Shown here piece after piece: positions 22,931 through 32,100 of a DNA stretch of 51,668 nt (position 1 is the first letter of the stretch; each line of letters starts with the position of its first letter). Made by a program: the position numbers and the translations under genes. The notes beneath the pieces were generated by a model, which was given only the letters and a program-made list of their open reading frames with translations, searched no databases and was not told the DNA's origin. The DNA comes from Planctomycetota bacterium. GTDB taxonomy: Bacteria > Planctomycetota > PUPC01 > DSUN01. The stretch spans positions 1-51,668 of the forward strand of contig VGYW01000003.1 of assembly GCA_016872875.1 (NCBI GenBank), read 5' to 3'.

Positions 22931-24259
22931 TCAAGTTCTGTGGCGGGTCCAGGCGATGGGGGTGGAGGCGGTCTTGCGCTTGAAGGCGCGAAGGAGGGCG
23001 CCGTAGCTGGGGAAGCCGCTCTCGCGGGCGATGGCGGGCAACTCCGCCCGCCCAGGCCGCGCGAGTGGCTCGGTGGGCATGGGGAGGGGGCGTCGGCGGA
23101 TGCGCTCGGTGCCGTCGGGGAGGCGCTCGACGAGGGCGGCACGGCGGCGCGGGTCTTCCGCCCACTGGCGCCAGCCTTCGCCGTCGCGCTCGGCGGGCGG
23201 GCCGACGAATGTGACCTCCACGGGCGGCGCACCCGGGAGGGGGGAGCCGCGGCGGCGCAGTTCGTCGAGGCCGAGCTTGGCGTGCTCGACGCGGGCGTTG
23301 GCGATCTCGTGCTGGACGGTGTCGCGCCCGGCCTTGCGGAATCGGCGCTGGAGGGTGCGCTCGGTGACGCCGAAGGCTGCGGCGACGTCGCGGGGGCGAA
23401 TGCCCTCGGTGCGGCGGTCGTCTATGAACCACAGGGCGTCGGCCACGAGGGGGTCGGCGACGGCCAGGCGGTCGGTGGAGCGGCGGGGGATGAGGGTGGG
23501 CTGGATGAGGACGGCCCGGGCTGGCTTGGGCTCGCCGTGGAGGAGGCGGTCGAGGAGTGCCGCGGCGCGGTAGCCGACCTCCGCGTAGTCGAAGCTGAGG
23601 GCGGTGAGGGCCGGGGGCATTTCGCAGACCACGGGGTCGTCGTCGGCCGCGATGATCCCGACGTCCTCGGGGATGCGGAGGCTGCGCGCGAGCGCGATGT
23701 CGGCGACGGCGCGGGCGAAGCCCGGCCTGGCGACGAAGATGCCGAGGGGCAGTTCGAAATGGCTGAGCCACGTGCCGAGCGACGCCGTCACCTTCTCCCG
23801 CCACGCGGGGCGGCGCGCGAAGCTGACGAAGGTCCGGGCAGCCTCCACCGGGCGCCCGAGCCTGCCCAGGGCTCTGCGGAAACGGTCTCGTTCGGCCCAA
23901 GAGCCCTGGCTCCGCTGGAAGCCGACATAGGCGAAGGAGCGGTAGCCGCGCTCGACGAGGTGGCGAGCAGCGAGACGGCCTGCGCTGAAGCGGTCCTCAA
24001 GGACCTGAGGGAATGAGAGGTCTCTCTGACTCCAGGCGAGGCAAACGACGGGGGCCGCGGCGCGGACCAGGTGCTTGCCCAGGCACTTGTGGGTGAGGAC
24101 GAGGAGGCCATCGTGGCGCGCGCCGCCGTGGTGGAGGGCGAAGGGGTCGAGGACGAGTTCCCAGCCCGCGGCCTGGGCGTAGCGGGCGACGCCGCGGAGG
24201 GTCTCGCGGTCGCGCAGGGTGAGGGAGTCGGCGTCAAACGTGGCGGCGATGCGAGGCAT
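22931..24259 (-). CDS. LacI-sensor/AraC-type (XylR-like) transcription regulator with a split DNA-binding domain
   Basis: 442 aa from the ATG at 24259, which has GGAGG five bases upstream. Residues about 1-270 form a periplasmic-binding-like sensor of the LacI/XylR kind (GLLVLTHKCLG, RLAARHLVERGYRSFAYVGF, IAADDDPVVCEMPPALTAL, and the closing DYAEVGYRAAALLDRLL), which probably binds a sugar. The AraC DNA-binding part follows. Its first helix-turn-helix (PRDVAAAFGVTERTLQRRFRK) is at about 300-320 and its second (LPAIARESGFPSYGALLRAF) at about 410-430. They are normally joined by one helix of about 20 residues. Here about 75 extra residues lie between (including PVEVTFVGPPAERDG and GWRQWAEDPRRRAALVERL). 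Likely target: its own promoter and perhaps the sugar permease gene. Confidence 0.85.
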   Translation of the reverse strand: MPRIAATFDADSLTLRDRETLRGVARYAQAAGWELVLDPFALHHGGARHDGLLVLTHKCLGKHLVRAAAPVVCLAWSQRDLSFPQVLEDRFSAGRLAARHLVERGYRSFAYVGFQRSQGSWAERDRFRRALGRLGRPVEAARTFVSFARRPAWREKVTASLGTWLSHFELPLGIFVARPGFARAVADIALARSLRIPEDVGIIAADDDPVVCEMPPALTALSFDYAEVGYRAAALLDRLLHGEPKPARAVLIQPTLIPRRSTDRLAVADPLVADALWFIDDRRTEGIRPRDVAAAFGVTERTLQRRFRKAGRDTVQHEIANARVEHAKLGLDELRRRGSPLPGAPPVEVTFVGPPAERDGEGWRQWAEDPRRRAALVERLPDGTERIRRRPLPMPTEPLARPGRAELPAIARESGFPSYGALLRAFKRKTASTPIAWTRHRT

Positions 24260-24293
24260 GAGGGCCTCCGGGGGGGCGGTCTGGAGCCGGTGT

Positions 24294-24339
24294 ATTGTAC
24301 CGGGGCGTGTCGGAAAACGCAAGCGGATGTCGGAAAACG
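24294..24339 (-). promoter_or_regulatory. promoter and putative AraC-type operator of the regulator gene
   Basis: Minus-strand TTGCGT (24322-24317), 17 nt, TACAAT (24299-24294). Two direct copies of CGTTTTCCGACA (24319-24308 and 24339-24328) are spaced exactly 20 bp apart, about two helical turns, and overlap or precede the -35 box. This is the usual arrangement of AraC-family half-sites and suggests autoregulation. Confidence 0.7.
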
Positions 24340-24410
24340 AAAGAGAGGTGGGCCACCGCCGCAACTGTGGCCAAGTGGTTGGCGCTGGACACCTTACGGC
24401 TGTGTGGGGC

Positions 24411-24890
24411 TCACGGGGTGTTCGGGGCCGCGCGTGGAGTGGTATCGGCAGACTTGGGGGGCGGCGCGACGGGCTTCCAGTAGGCTACGCCGAAGGTGCG
24501 CCAATTGGGGCCGTAGCGCATGTGGACGGGGACGTGGCGGGCAGGGGCCGTGCCTCTCCTTCGCGGGAGATTCACGCAGGCGACCCAGGCGGCGTAGCCG
24601 GCCTCGGTCCCGTCCTCCGTGTGCGACCAGGTGAGCTGGGTGGTGAAGGCGTTGACGATCATGAGGGGGGCGAAGAAGATCTTGTTGAAGAGGGGGATGG
24701 AGCTGGCCCCCTTGATCGGCGCGTCGAGGAGGTCGCGCGGGAGGCCGAGGAGGAGGTAGGGCGGGAGCATCCAGGGGCGAATGACGAGACGGCGCGGGGG
24801 CGGGGGAGGGGGAGCCTGCTTCTTCGGCGGCGGTTCGCCAGCGAGGAGGGGGGAGGCGAGGAGGGCGAGGGGGAGGAGGGGGGTGCGCAT
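24411..24890 (-). CDS. hypothetical secreted protein
   Basis: 159 aa from the ATG at 24890. A signal peptide is visible (RTPLLPLALLASPLLAGEPP), followed by a Lys/Pro-rich stretch. The mature part has LLLGLPRDLLDAPIKGASSI, FNKIFFAPLMIVNAFTTQLTW, split as FNKIFFAPLMIV and NAFTTQLTW, and YAAWVACVNLP. The order 'LGLPRDLLDAP..' recalls small lipoprotein-like proteins of the same phylum, but I cannot name a family. The tail is Pro-rich (PVAPPPKSAD). It is probably the last gene of the kinase-accA-ispF-cysS run, separated from cysS by a word repeat of about 100 bp. Confidence 0.6.
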   Translation of the reverse strand: MRTPLLPLALLASPLLAGEPPPKKQAPPPPPPRRLVIRPWMLPPYLLLGLPRDLLDAPIKGASSIPLFNKIFFAPLMIVNAFTTQLTWSHTEDGTEAGYAAWVACVNLPRRRGTAPARHVPVHMRYGPNWRTFGVAYWKPVAPPPKSADTTPRAAPNTP

Positions 24891-24907
24891 TGGGTGCTCC
24901 AGGAAAT

Positions 24908-24980
24908 CGAATGTCGAATGTCGAACACCGGATGTTGAATGCCGAACCCCCAGCACCCAGCACCCAACACCTAACACCGC
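24908..24980. repeat. word repeats AATGTCG and CCCAGCA/CCCAACA
   Basis: Two tandem word blocks lie in a row: GAATGTCGAATGTCGAACAC with variants, then CCCAGCACCCAGCACCCAAC with variants. They occupy the whole gap between cysS and the secreted-protein gene. Confidence 0.75.
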
Positions 24981-24998
24981 TCGCTCGGCGGGGCTCGC

Positions 24999-26411
24999 TC
25001 AGGGCTTGGCGCGGCGCCAGCGGACGCCTTGCGGGGTGTCCTCGAGGACGATGCCGCGGGCGGCGAGGTCGGCGCGGATGGCGTCGGCTCGCTTGAAGTC
25101 CTTGGCCTTGCGGGCGGCCTGACGCTCGGCGATGAGGCGCTCGACCTCCTCGTCCAGCGTCTCCTTGCGAGCCTCCAAGACGTCGAGGACGGAGTCGAAG
25201 CAGGCGACGGCGTCGCGGACGGTTGCGGCGGCCGCCCTGGTGAGGGCGAGGCGGTTGACCTCGTGCATGAAGTCGTGGACGACGCCGAGGGCGGCGGAGG
25301 TGTTGAGGTCGTCGTCGAGTGCGGCGGCGAAGTCGGCCTTGGCCTTGTCGCACAGGGGCGCCACGTCCGGGCCGCCCTCGGCTTCGGGGGCCTCAGCGAG
25401 GCGTGCGACGAAGTCGTTGATGCGGCGGACGGCTGTGGCGGCGGCGTCGAGGGCCTCCATTGTGAAGTTCAGAGGCATGCGGTATTGACTGCTCAGGAGC
25501 AGGTAGCGGATGGCGAGGGGGGAGTGGCCCTTGGCCAGCAGGTCGCGCAGGGTGAAGAAGTTGCCGAGGGACTTGGCCATCTTCGTGCCGTCCACGAGGA
25601 GGTGGCGGTTGTGCATCCAGTGCCGGACGTATGGGGAGAGGCCGGTGGCGGCCTCGGCCTGGGCGATCTCGCACTCGTGGTGGGGGAAGAGGTTGTCCTC
25701 GCCGCCGGTGTGGATGTCGAGTTGTTCGCCGAGGTAGCGCATGGCCATCGCGGTGCACTCGGCGTGCCATCCGGGGACGCCGACGCTCCAGGGACTCTCC
25801 CAGCGCATGACGGAGGTTGGGGCGGCCTTCCAGAGGGCGAAGTCGTGGGGGTTGCGCTTTTCGGGATTGACCTCGACGCGGGCTCCCTCCATCAGGTGCT
25901 CGAGGGTGTTGCCCGAGAGCTGGCCATAGGCGGGGAACTTGGCGAGGTCGAAGTAGACCGAGCCGTTGGAGACGTAGGCGAAGCCGTTGGCGATGATGCG
26001 CTCGACCATGCGGATCATGTCGGGCACGTGTTCGGTCGCTCTCGGATAAACGTCGGCCGGGAGGAGGCGGAGGGTGCGCGCGTCCTCGAAGAATGCCTCG
26101 GTGAAGAGTTTTACAACGTCCCACGGGCTCAAGCCACGCTCGCGGGCGCTCTTGCCAATCTTGTCCTCGCCCTCATCGGCGTCCGTGGTCATATGCCCAA
26201 CGTCGGTTATGTTCATTATGCTCTTAACCGTGAAGCCGCGCAGGCGGAGGTGGCGTTTGAGGACGTCTACGAAGACGAATGCCCTGAAATTCCCTATGTG
26301 CGCAAAATCGTGCACTGTCGGGCCACAACTGTATAGGCGGACGATGCCCGGCTCGATTGGCTCGAAGGGTTCCTTGCGGCGGGTGAGCGAGTTGCTGTAG
26401 ACGATGCTCAT
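24999..26411 (-). CDS. cysS: cysteinyl-tRNA synthetase
   Basis: 470 aa, normal length. The class I HIGH motif is HIGN at residues 38-41, inside CGPTVHDFAHIGNFRAF, where Cys29 is the first zinc ligand. Other zinc-site residues occur in HAECTAMAMRYLG and HTGGEDNLFPHHECEIAQAE, split as HTGGEDNLFPHH and ECEIAQAE. KMSKS appears as KMAKSLGNFF. The C-terminal helical anticodon-binding part ends ADLAARGIVLEDTPQGVRW. The enzyme charges tRNA-Cys in the cytosol. The ATG overlaps the stop of ispF by 4 bp, so the two are coupled. Confidence 0.96.
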   Translation of the reverse strand: MSIVYSNSLTRRKEPFEPIEPGIVRLYSCGPTVHDFAHIGNFRAFVFVDVLKRHLRLRGFTVKSIMNITDVGHMTTDADEGEDKIGKSARERGLSPWDVVKLFTEAFFEDARTLRLLPADVYPRATEHVPDMIRMVERIIANGFAYVSNGSVYFDLAKFPAYGQLSGNTLEHLMEGARVEVNPEKRNPHDFALWKAAPTSVMRWESPWSVGVPGWHAECTAMAMRYLGEQLDIHTGGEDNLFPHHECEIAQAEAATGLSPYVRHWMHNRHLLVDGTKMAKSLGNFFTLRDLLAKGHSPLAIRYLLLSSQYRMPLNFTMEALDAAATAVRRINDFVARLAEAPEAEGGPDVAPLCDKAKADFAAALDDDLNTSAALGVVHDFMHEVNRLALTRAAAATVRDAVACFDSVLDVLEARKETLDEEVERLIAERQAARKAKDFKRADAIRADLAARGIVLEDTPQGVRWRRAKP

Positions 26412-26947
26412 TCTCTGCTCCGAGTCCTCTGCACAATCGTCCTCGTCCTCCTCGTCGTCCTCGTCCTCGCTCCTCTCTTCTTTTCCACAAGCACGACCGC
26501 GTGTGCGGCGATGGCGAGGCCCTGGCCGACGGCGTCGAGGGCGTTGTTGGACTTGGCCTTGACGCTCACGCGGCCGGGGTCGAGGCCGAGGAGTTGGGCG
26601 ATGCGCTGGCGGATGGCGGCCTTGTGCGGGCCGAGGCGCGGCTGCTGGGCGAGGACCGTGGTATCGAGGTTCACGAGGTGGAAGCCTGCGGCGCGCACCT
26701 TGTCGAGCGTTTCGGCGAGGATGCGGGCGCTGTCGGCGCCCGCGAGGGCGGGGTCAGTGTCGGGGAAGTGGTCGCCGATGTCGCCCAGTGCGGCGGCGCC
26801 CAGGAGCGCGTCGCAGATGGCGTGGAGGAGCGCATCGCCGTCCGAGTGGCCTGTGAGGCCGACTGGGGAGGGGATGGCGACGCCGCCGAGGCGCAGGGGC
26901 CTGTCGGGGACGAGGCGGTGGATGTCGTAGCCGAGGCCGACTCGCAT
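26408..26947 (-). CDS. ispF: 2-C-methyl-D-erythritol 2,4-cyclodiphosphate synthase
   Basis: 179 aa from the ATG at 26947. IspF hallmarks: VGLGYDIHRL (metal ligands Asp8 and His10), LTGHSDGDALLHAICDALLG (His42), ALGDIGDHFPDTD and VKAKSNNALDAVGQG. It catalyses the cyclisation step of the MEP isoprenoid pathway. The family usually ends near residue 158, just after HAVVLVEK. Here a basic tail of about 20 residues (RGARTRTTRRTRTIVQRTR) is added, encoded by the CGTCCTC word repeat that also occurs in gaps elsewhere. The gene is coupled to cysS by a 4-bp overlap and follows accA by 49 bp, which is filled with GATTCCA words. Confidence 0.94.
   Translation of the reverse strand: MRVGLGYDIHRLVPDRPLRLGGVAIPSPVGLTGHSDGDALLHAICDALLGAAALGDIGDHFPDTDPALAGADSARILAETLDKVRAAGFHLVNLDTTVLAQQPRLGPHKAAIRQRIAQLLGLDPGRVSVKAKSNNALDAVGQGLAIAAHAVVLVEKKRGARTRTTRRTRTIVQRTRSRE
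26436..26476. repeat. CGTCCTC word repeat inside the 3' end of ispF
   Basis: Tandem CGTCCT words occupy the last coding portion of ispF. They are the same word as at 17698-17742 and 34255-34344. Confidence 0.8.
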
Positions 26948-26949
26948 GC

Positions 26950-26990
26950 TGCGAATCCCAGATTCCAGATTCCAGATCACAGATTCAAGC
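26950..26990. repeat. GATTCCA word repeat between accA and ispF
   Basis: CCCAGATTCCAGATTCCAGA continues with one further degenerate word. It fills the 49-bp gap. Confidence 0.7.
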
Positions 26991-26996
26991 CAGGCA

Positions 26997-27998
26997 TCAC
27001 GAGGCCGGGGTTTGTGATTGGGGCGCGGGTTGGGCGTCGCCGCCGAGGAACTGGCCGAGGCAGCGGTACTTGGCATAGCGCTTGTCGAGGAGGTCCTCGA
27101 TGGGGGTGGCGAGGAGCGCGTCGAGGTGGCGGATGAGGGCCGCCTTGAGGGCCGCGGCGGCCTCCTGGGGCTGGTAGTGGGCGGCGAGCTCGGGCTCGGG
27201 GACCACCTCGTCGGCGATGCCTAGTTCCAGCATGTTCTGCGATGTCAGGTGGAGGGCGGCCGCGGCCTCCTCCTTCTTTTCGCTGGAGCGGAAGAGGATG
27301 GCGGCGCAGCCCTCTGGCGTAATGACGGAGAAGTACGAGTGCTGTAGGGCAAGGATGCGGTCACCGACGCCGATGCCGAGAGCTCCGCCGCTGGCCCCTT
27401 CGCCGAGGATGACGCACAGGATGGGGACGCGGAGGGTCGAGAGGTCGGCGATGTTCTCGGCGATGCTCTGTGCGACGCCACGCTCCTCGGCCCCGACGCC
27501 CGGGAAGGCGCCGGCGGTGTCAATGAACATGATGATGGGGACGCCCAGGCGCTCGGCGAGGCGGGCCTTGTGCATTGCCTTGCGGTAGCCCTCGGGGTGG
27601 GCGAGGCCCCAGTTGCAGGCGACGCTCTCGCGGGTGCTCTTGCCCTTTCGGTGTCCGATGAGGAGGACGCGGCGGCCCTCGAGGCGGGCGAAGCCGCAGA
27701 CGACCGCCCCGTCGTTGCGGAAGAGGCGGTCGCCGTGCAGCTCGATGAACTGGGTGAAGATCATGCCGATGAAGTCCATCGTGGAGGGCCTGTCGCGGTG
27801 GCGGGCGACGAGGACCTCCTGCCAGGGGGTGAGGTTGGCGTAGATGGAGCGGGCGAGTCGGCGCTGCTCGGCGCGGAGCTGCTCGATGGTCTCGGAGAGG
27901 TCCACCCCCTTCGCCTCTTGGAACGCGATTAGCTCTTGAATCTTGCGTTCGAGGTCGAGGACTGGGCGCTCGAACTCGAGGTTGGGTGGAGCGCTCAT
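26997..27998 (-). CDS. accA: acetyl-CoA carboxylase carboxyltransferase subunit alpha
   Basis: 333 aa from the ATG at 27998. The N-terminal LEFERPVLDLERKIQEL is the family's opening helix, and RHRDRPSTMDFIGMIFTQF, LHGDRLFRNDGAVVCGFARL (20 residues) and GHRKGKSTRE follow. The crotonase-like core has FIDTAGAFPGVGAEERG, ILGEGASGGALGIGVGD and YSVITPEGCAAILF-type text (YFSVITPEGCAAILFRS). AccA with AccD transfers the carboxyl group from biotin to acetyl-CoA to give malonyl-CoA for fatty-acid synthesis. accD is not in the window. Its ATG overlaps the stop of the kinase gene by 4 bp. Confidence 0.96.
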   Translation of the reverse strand: MSAPPNLEFERPVLDLERKIQELIAFQEAKGVDLSETIEQLRAEQRRLARSIYANLTPWQEVLVARHRDRPSTMDFIGMIFTQFIELHGDRLFRNDGAVVCGFARLEGRRVLLIGHRKGKSTRESVACNWGLAHPEGYRKAMHKARLAERLGVPIIMFIDTAGAFPGVGAEERGVAQSIAENIADLSTLRVPILCVILGEGASGGALGIGVGDRILALQHSYFSVITPEGCAAILFRSSEKKEEAAAALHLTSQNMLELGIADEVVPEPELAAHYQPQEAAAALKAALIRHLDALLATPIEDLLDKRYAKYRCLGQFLGGDAQPAPQSQTPAS

Positions 27999-28852
27999 GG
28001 GGTGGCCTCCTGGGGGGGCTTTTCGTAGATTTCCATGCGCCGCAGGCGCGCCAGCACCTCGGCCATGCTCTGCGGGCGGCGGTTGGGGTCCTTCTGGAGC
28101 ATGGCCACGACCAGGTCGTTGGCGTCCCGCGTGAGGTTCTTGTTGAACGTCCACGGCCACGGGGGAGGGACGTGGAGGTGCATGGTGAGCAACTCGTTGC
28201 GGTTGGTCGAGATGAAGGGGGGCCTTCGGGTGAGGAGCTCGAAGAGGGTGGCGCCGAAGGAGTAGATGTCGGTGCGGAAGTCCGGGAGCTTTCGGCGGAT
28301 GGTTTCGGGCGCGATGTAGGGGCGCGTGCCTGCGATGCGGCGGACGCCTGGGAGATAGCGGTGCCAGCCCTTCGGCGCCGGCGTCGCCAGCGCGAAGTCG
28401 GTTAGCTTCACCACCCCCTCGTCCGACACCAGGAAGTTCTCGGGCTTGAGGTCCATGTGGATCAGGCCCTGCTCGTGCACGTAGTTCAGCCCCGTCGCCA
28501 TCTGCTGCACGATGTTCTCGCAGCCGCTGGCGAGCAGGGGGTCGCCCTTGCGGTCGAGCACCCGCACCTTGAGGTTGCGGCAGGGGAAATACTCCATGAC
28601 CATCAGGGGAAAAGGTGGCGGCGGGACGAACTCTGTGACGTTGATGACGTTGGGGTGGCTGAGGCCGATGGCCATGCGCGCCTCCCGGCGCAGAAGGCGG
28701 ACGCGGCCCCACTCGCGCAACTTGTCGGCGCGCAGGCGCTTGAGGGCCACCACCGCGCCGTTCGGCGCCACCGCGCGGCAAATCTCGGCGCTCTCGCCCG
28801 TCCACACCACCGCCTCGACCCGGTACAGGTCAGCGCCCAGCGACACAGCCAT
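27995..28852 (-). CDS. serine/threonine protein kinase-like protein with altered catalytic motifs
   Basis: 285 aa from the ATG at 28852; the longer frame runs into the -10 box of the promoter. A single Hanks-type kinase domain fills the protein, with no transmembrane part. VVALKRLRADKL carries the ATP-binding Lys, and VMEYFPCRNL is the hinge. The catalytic loop is HMDLKPENF, with Met in place of the usual Arg (non-RD type). The DFG motif reads DFA (LTDFALATP), while AGTRPYIAPE and DIYSFGATLFELLT are intact. The Gly-rich loop is degenerate (WTGESAEICRA). The Asp of HMD and the Asp of DFA remain, so activity is possible but reduced or altered. It is coupled to accA by a 4-bp overlap. Confidence 0.88.
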   Translation of the reverse strand: MAVSLGADLYRVEAVVWTGESAEICRAVAPNGAVVALKRLRADKLREWGRVRLLRREARMAIGLSHPNVINVTEFVPPPPFPLMVMEYFPCRNLKVRVLDRKGDPLLASGCENIVQQMATGLNYVHEQGLIHMDLKPENFLVSDEGVVKLTDFALATPAPKGWHRYLPGVRRIAGTRPYIAPETIRRKLPDFRTDIYSFGATLFELLTRRPPFISTNRNELLTMHLHVPPPWPWTFNKNLTRDANDLVVAMLQKDPNRRPQSMAEVLARLRRMEIYEKPPQEATP

Positions 28853-28905
28853 GTCCCACCACCTGCCCAAGAGCGAACCGGGGGAGGCGTCCCTGAGACC
28901 ACGCG

Positions 28906-28934
28906 ATGTTACCAAATCCCCAGCGCACGGTCAA
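28906..28934 (-). promoter_or_regulatory. promoter of the kinase-accA-ispF-cysS operon
   Basis: Minus-strand TTGACC (28934-28929), 17 nt, TAACAT (28911-28906). It supports the kinase start at 28852, since the longer start would lie inside the -10 box. Confidence 0.74.
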
Positions 28935-28977
28935 GGCGGGGGAGGGCTGAGGGCAGTCCTGCGTAGTGGCCAATCCT

Positions 28978-29009
28978 CCGCCCCACCGACACCAGGTCGG
29001 TGGGGGCGG
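28978..29009. repeat. short GC hairpin in the divergent promoter region
   Basis: CCGCCCCACCGAC (28978-28990) pairs with GTCGGTGGGGGCGG (28996-29009). It lies between the divergent promoters of the kinase operon and the DUF4175-like gene. Confidence 0.55.
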
Positions 29010-29048
29010 GCACTTCAGACGGTTGAAGTGTTGCGAAAAGCGCTGGAT

Positions 29049-29077
29049 TTGACGGCGGAGGGGGTGTATTATATGGT
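29049..29077 (+). promoter_or_regulatory. probable promoter of the DUF4175-like gene
   Basis: TTGACG (29049-29054), 17 nt, TATGGT (29072-29077), inside an AT-rich TATTATATGG patch. The gene starts 43 bp downstream. Confidence 0.5.
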
Positions 29078-29119
29078 GGACGGCTCGATGGCAGGGAGGG
29101 TGCGCAAGGAGAGTGCGCC

Positions 29120-32100
29120 ATGGCCGCTGCTCGATCCCTGAAGTACCCAGGCTACGACGATCTGCTCGACGCGGTGTACCGCACGCGCGACTGGTGGCGG
29201 ACGGTGTACATCTTGGAGCGGGTGCTGCTGTACGCGGCGGGGCTGTTCGCCGCGGTGCTGGTGCTCACGTTCGTCGAGGCGCATGTGCACTTCGGGCGGG
29301 CCGTGCGCTGGCCGATGTTCGCCGTGCTGATGGGCTACTTCGCGGGGGGGCTGGCCTGGCTTGTCTTCCGGCCGCTGTTCCACGAGTGGACGGAGGAGGA
29401 GGTGGCGGTGCACGTCGAACGCCGCTTCCCCCAACTGAACAACGAGTTGATCAATGCCCTTCAGCTCGGGGTGGACCGAAAGGTCGAGTCGCCGGGGATG
29501 GTGGAGGCGCTCGTGGCGCAGGCGGCGGCGGACGTGCGCGGCTACCCGCTCCGCCAGGCGGTGGACACGCGGCGCGCCCGCTGGATGGCCCTGGCTGCGG
29601 GCGGGGCGCTCCTCGCCCTGGGACTCTGGGCCGGGCTGTCGTTCGACCTCTTCTCCAACGCCCTCCAGCGGATCATCTTCCCTGGGAAGGACATCGCGGC
29701 GCTCGGCCGCGTCCGCATCCTCGAGGTCAGCCCGGGCACCACTCGGCTGAATAAGGGGGCCGACCTCGAGGTGGTGGTCCGCACCGACGGCGAGGCGGCG
29801 GAGGACCTCGACGCGACGCTCTACTACCAGTACGCCGACGGCGGAAAGGTCCTCAGCAAGGCGATGATCGGCCTGCGGCAGGACGTCTATACCTGCCGCG
29901 TGGACGACGTGAAGACGCCCCTCGGCTACCACGTGATCATCGGCGGCACCCAGTCGCCCGGCTACCAGGTGGACATCGTTGAGCCGCCGGTGATCGTCAA
30001 GCGGACCATCGTCTATGACTTCCCGACGTACACCCGCGCCGCGGGCTGGGTGGACCGCACGGACGACGATACGAACGGGGACGTTCGGGCGCCGGCTGAC
30101 ACCATCGTGACGCTGCGGTTCACGACCAACAAGCCGATCAAGAGCGGCCTCCTCCAGATGGGCACGGGGCAGCAGCCCAAGCTCAAGCTGCTGGAAGACC
30201 CCAGGCAGCAGGAGGTCACGTTCGTCGTCGAGAAGGACGCGGTGTACAGCGTGCAGTTGGAGGACGTGGACGGGGTAGCGAACTCGGACCAGCGTGAGAA
30301 CAAGATCACGGCGCTGGTGGACCGTGCGCCGGCGGTGGAGTTCAAGGCGCCGGCGAAGGACATCAAGGCCGGGCCGGCCGAGAGCGTGAAGCTGGCCATT
30401 GGCGTGAAGGACGACTACGGGCTGACCGGCCTGCGCCTCATCGCCCGCCGCGGCAAGGACGGGCAGCAGAAGCTCATCCAGGAGTGGAAGGAGTTCGCCA
30501 CCCCCCGCGAGGCCACGGTGCCGTTCACCTGGGACCTGGCGAGCGGCGGCGAGAAGCTCCAGGCGGGCGACGAGGTGTTCTACTACGCCGTGGCGCTGGA
30601 CAACCACGCGGAGCTGACCGGCGGCCGCGAGGTCGCCAAGCCCCAGGAATCGAAGACCGGCGAGTTCAAGATCACCATCGAGGACAAGGAGAAGCTCGCC
30701 GAGGAGAAGGCCAAGGCCATCAGCAACTGGGAGACCGAGCTGCGGCGCGTGCTGGAGGACCAACTGGCCGCCCGCGCACGCGTGGCCGCGCTCGACAAGC
30801 AGCAGGACCTCGACATCCTGCACAAGGAGGGCCGCGAGGTCCACAAGATACAGACCGACCTCTTCGCCCGCACGGCCGCCGTGGGCAAGGAGATGAAGCC
30901 GACCGATGAGCCGACCCAGGCGGTGAAGGAGAGCATCGAGCTGCTGGCCTACGGCGAGATGACCCAGTGCGCCCGGGCTGCCAGCACCATCCCCAAGGCC
31001 CCCAACGCCGAGGCCGCGCGGCAGGTCTTCGGCACCGTGGCGGCCTCCCAGGACAAGATCATCAAGGTCCTCCGCCAGCTCCTCAACATCCTGCCCGACA
31101 TCGCCGAGGGGCCGAACAAGGACAAGATGGACAAGGAAGACGTCGCCGACTTCCCCGAAGAGGACCAGGAGAAGATGAAGGACCTCCTGAAGAACCTCAA
31201 GGACATGGTGCGCCAGCAGAAGAAGGCCGTCGAGACCACGGACGAGCTGGCGAAGCTGCCGATGGAGGACTTCACGCCCGAGGCCGAGAAGAAGCTCGAA
31301 GACGTCAAGGCCATCGAAGAGAAGTGGTCCCAGTTCCTCAAGGCCACCATCTCCGACCTCTCGAAGATGCAGCAGCAGGACTTCGCGAACACCACGCTCC
31401 TCGAGGAGTTGATCGAAATCCACACGGAGATCGAGATGGCGAAGGACGCCCTCCAGGCCAAGGCCACCGAGATCGCCACCGCCCTCGAGGACAACGGCCT
31501 GATGCTCGCCGAGAAGCTCACCAAGCAGCTCGAAAAATGGCTCCCCGACACCCCGGACCGCGACCGCTGGCAGATGGAGGAGCCGCTGACCGACGGCTAC
31601 GAGACGCCCATGGCCGAGCTGCCAAAGGAGCTAGAGGACATCGTGGGCGACCTGATGGAGGAAGAGGAGGACCTCCAGCAGGAGATCGAGGACGCGACCA
31701 GCTCGTGGGCGGACTCGATGGACGCGGCGGGCTGGGACGCGATGGACGGCCCGATCAGCAACTTCGCGGCGAACGGCGTGACGGGCAACCGCCTGCCGAA
31801 CACGAGCGAGCTGAGCGGCCGCAGCGGCGAGGGCCGCCAGGGCAAGAGCACGGGAGAGTTCGTCGAGAACCAGTTCGACGGCAAGGGCGGCCGCCGCACC
31901 CCGACCCGCCTGACGCCCGAGGCCTTCCAGAAGGGGCAGATCAAGGACACCAGCTCGACCCCGCCCGGCGGCGCCACGGGTGGCGGCAAGGCCGGCGGCT
32001 CCTCTGGCGAGGGCCTCGAAGGCCCCGCCCCGCCCGACATCCAGATGAAGATGAAGGACTTCGCCCTGAAGCAGGCCCAACTGCGCAACAAGGCGGAGAA

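Noticed and set aside
28853..28915. Longer N-terminus for the kinase (start at 28915)
   Set aside because: The extra codons overlap the -10 box of the operon promoter.
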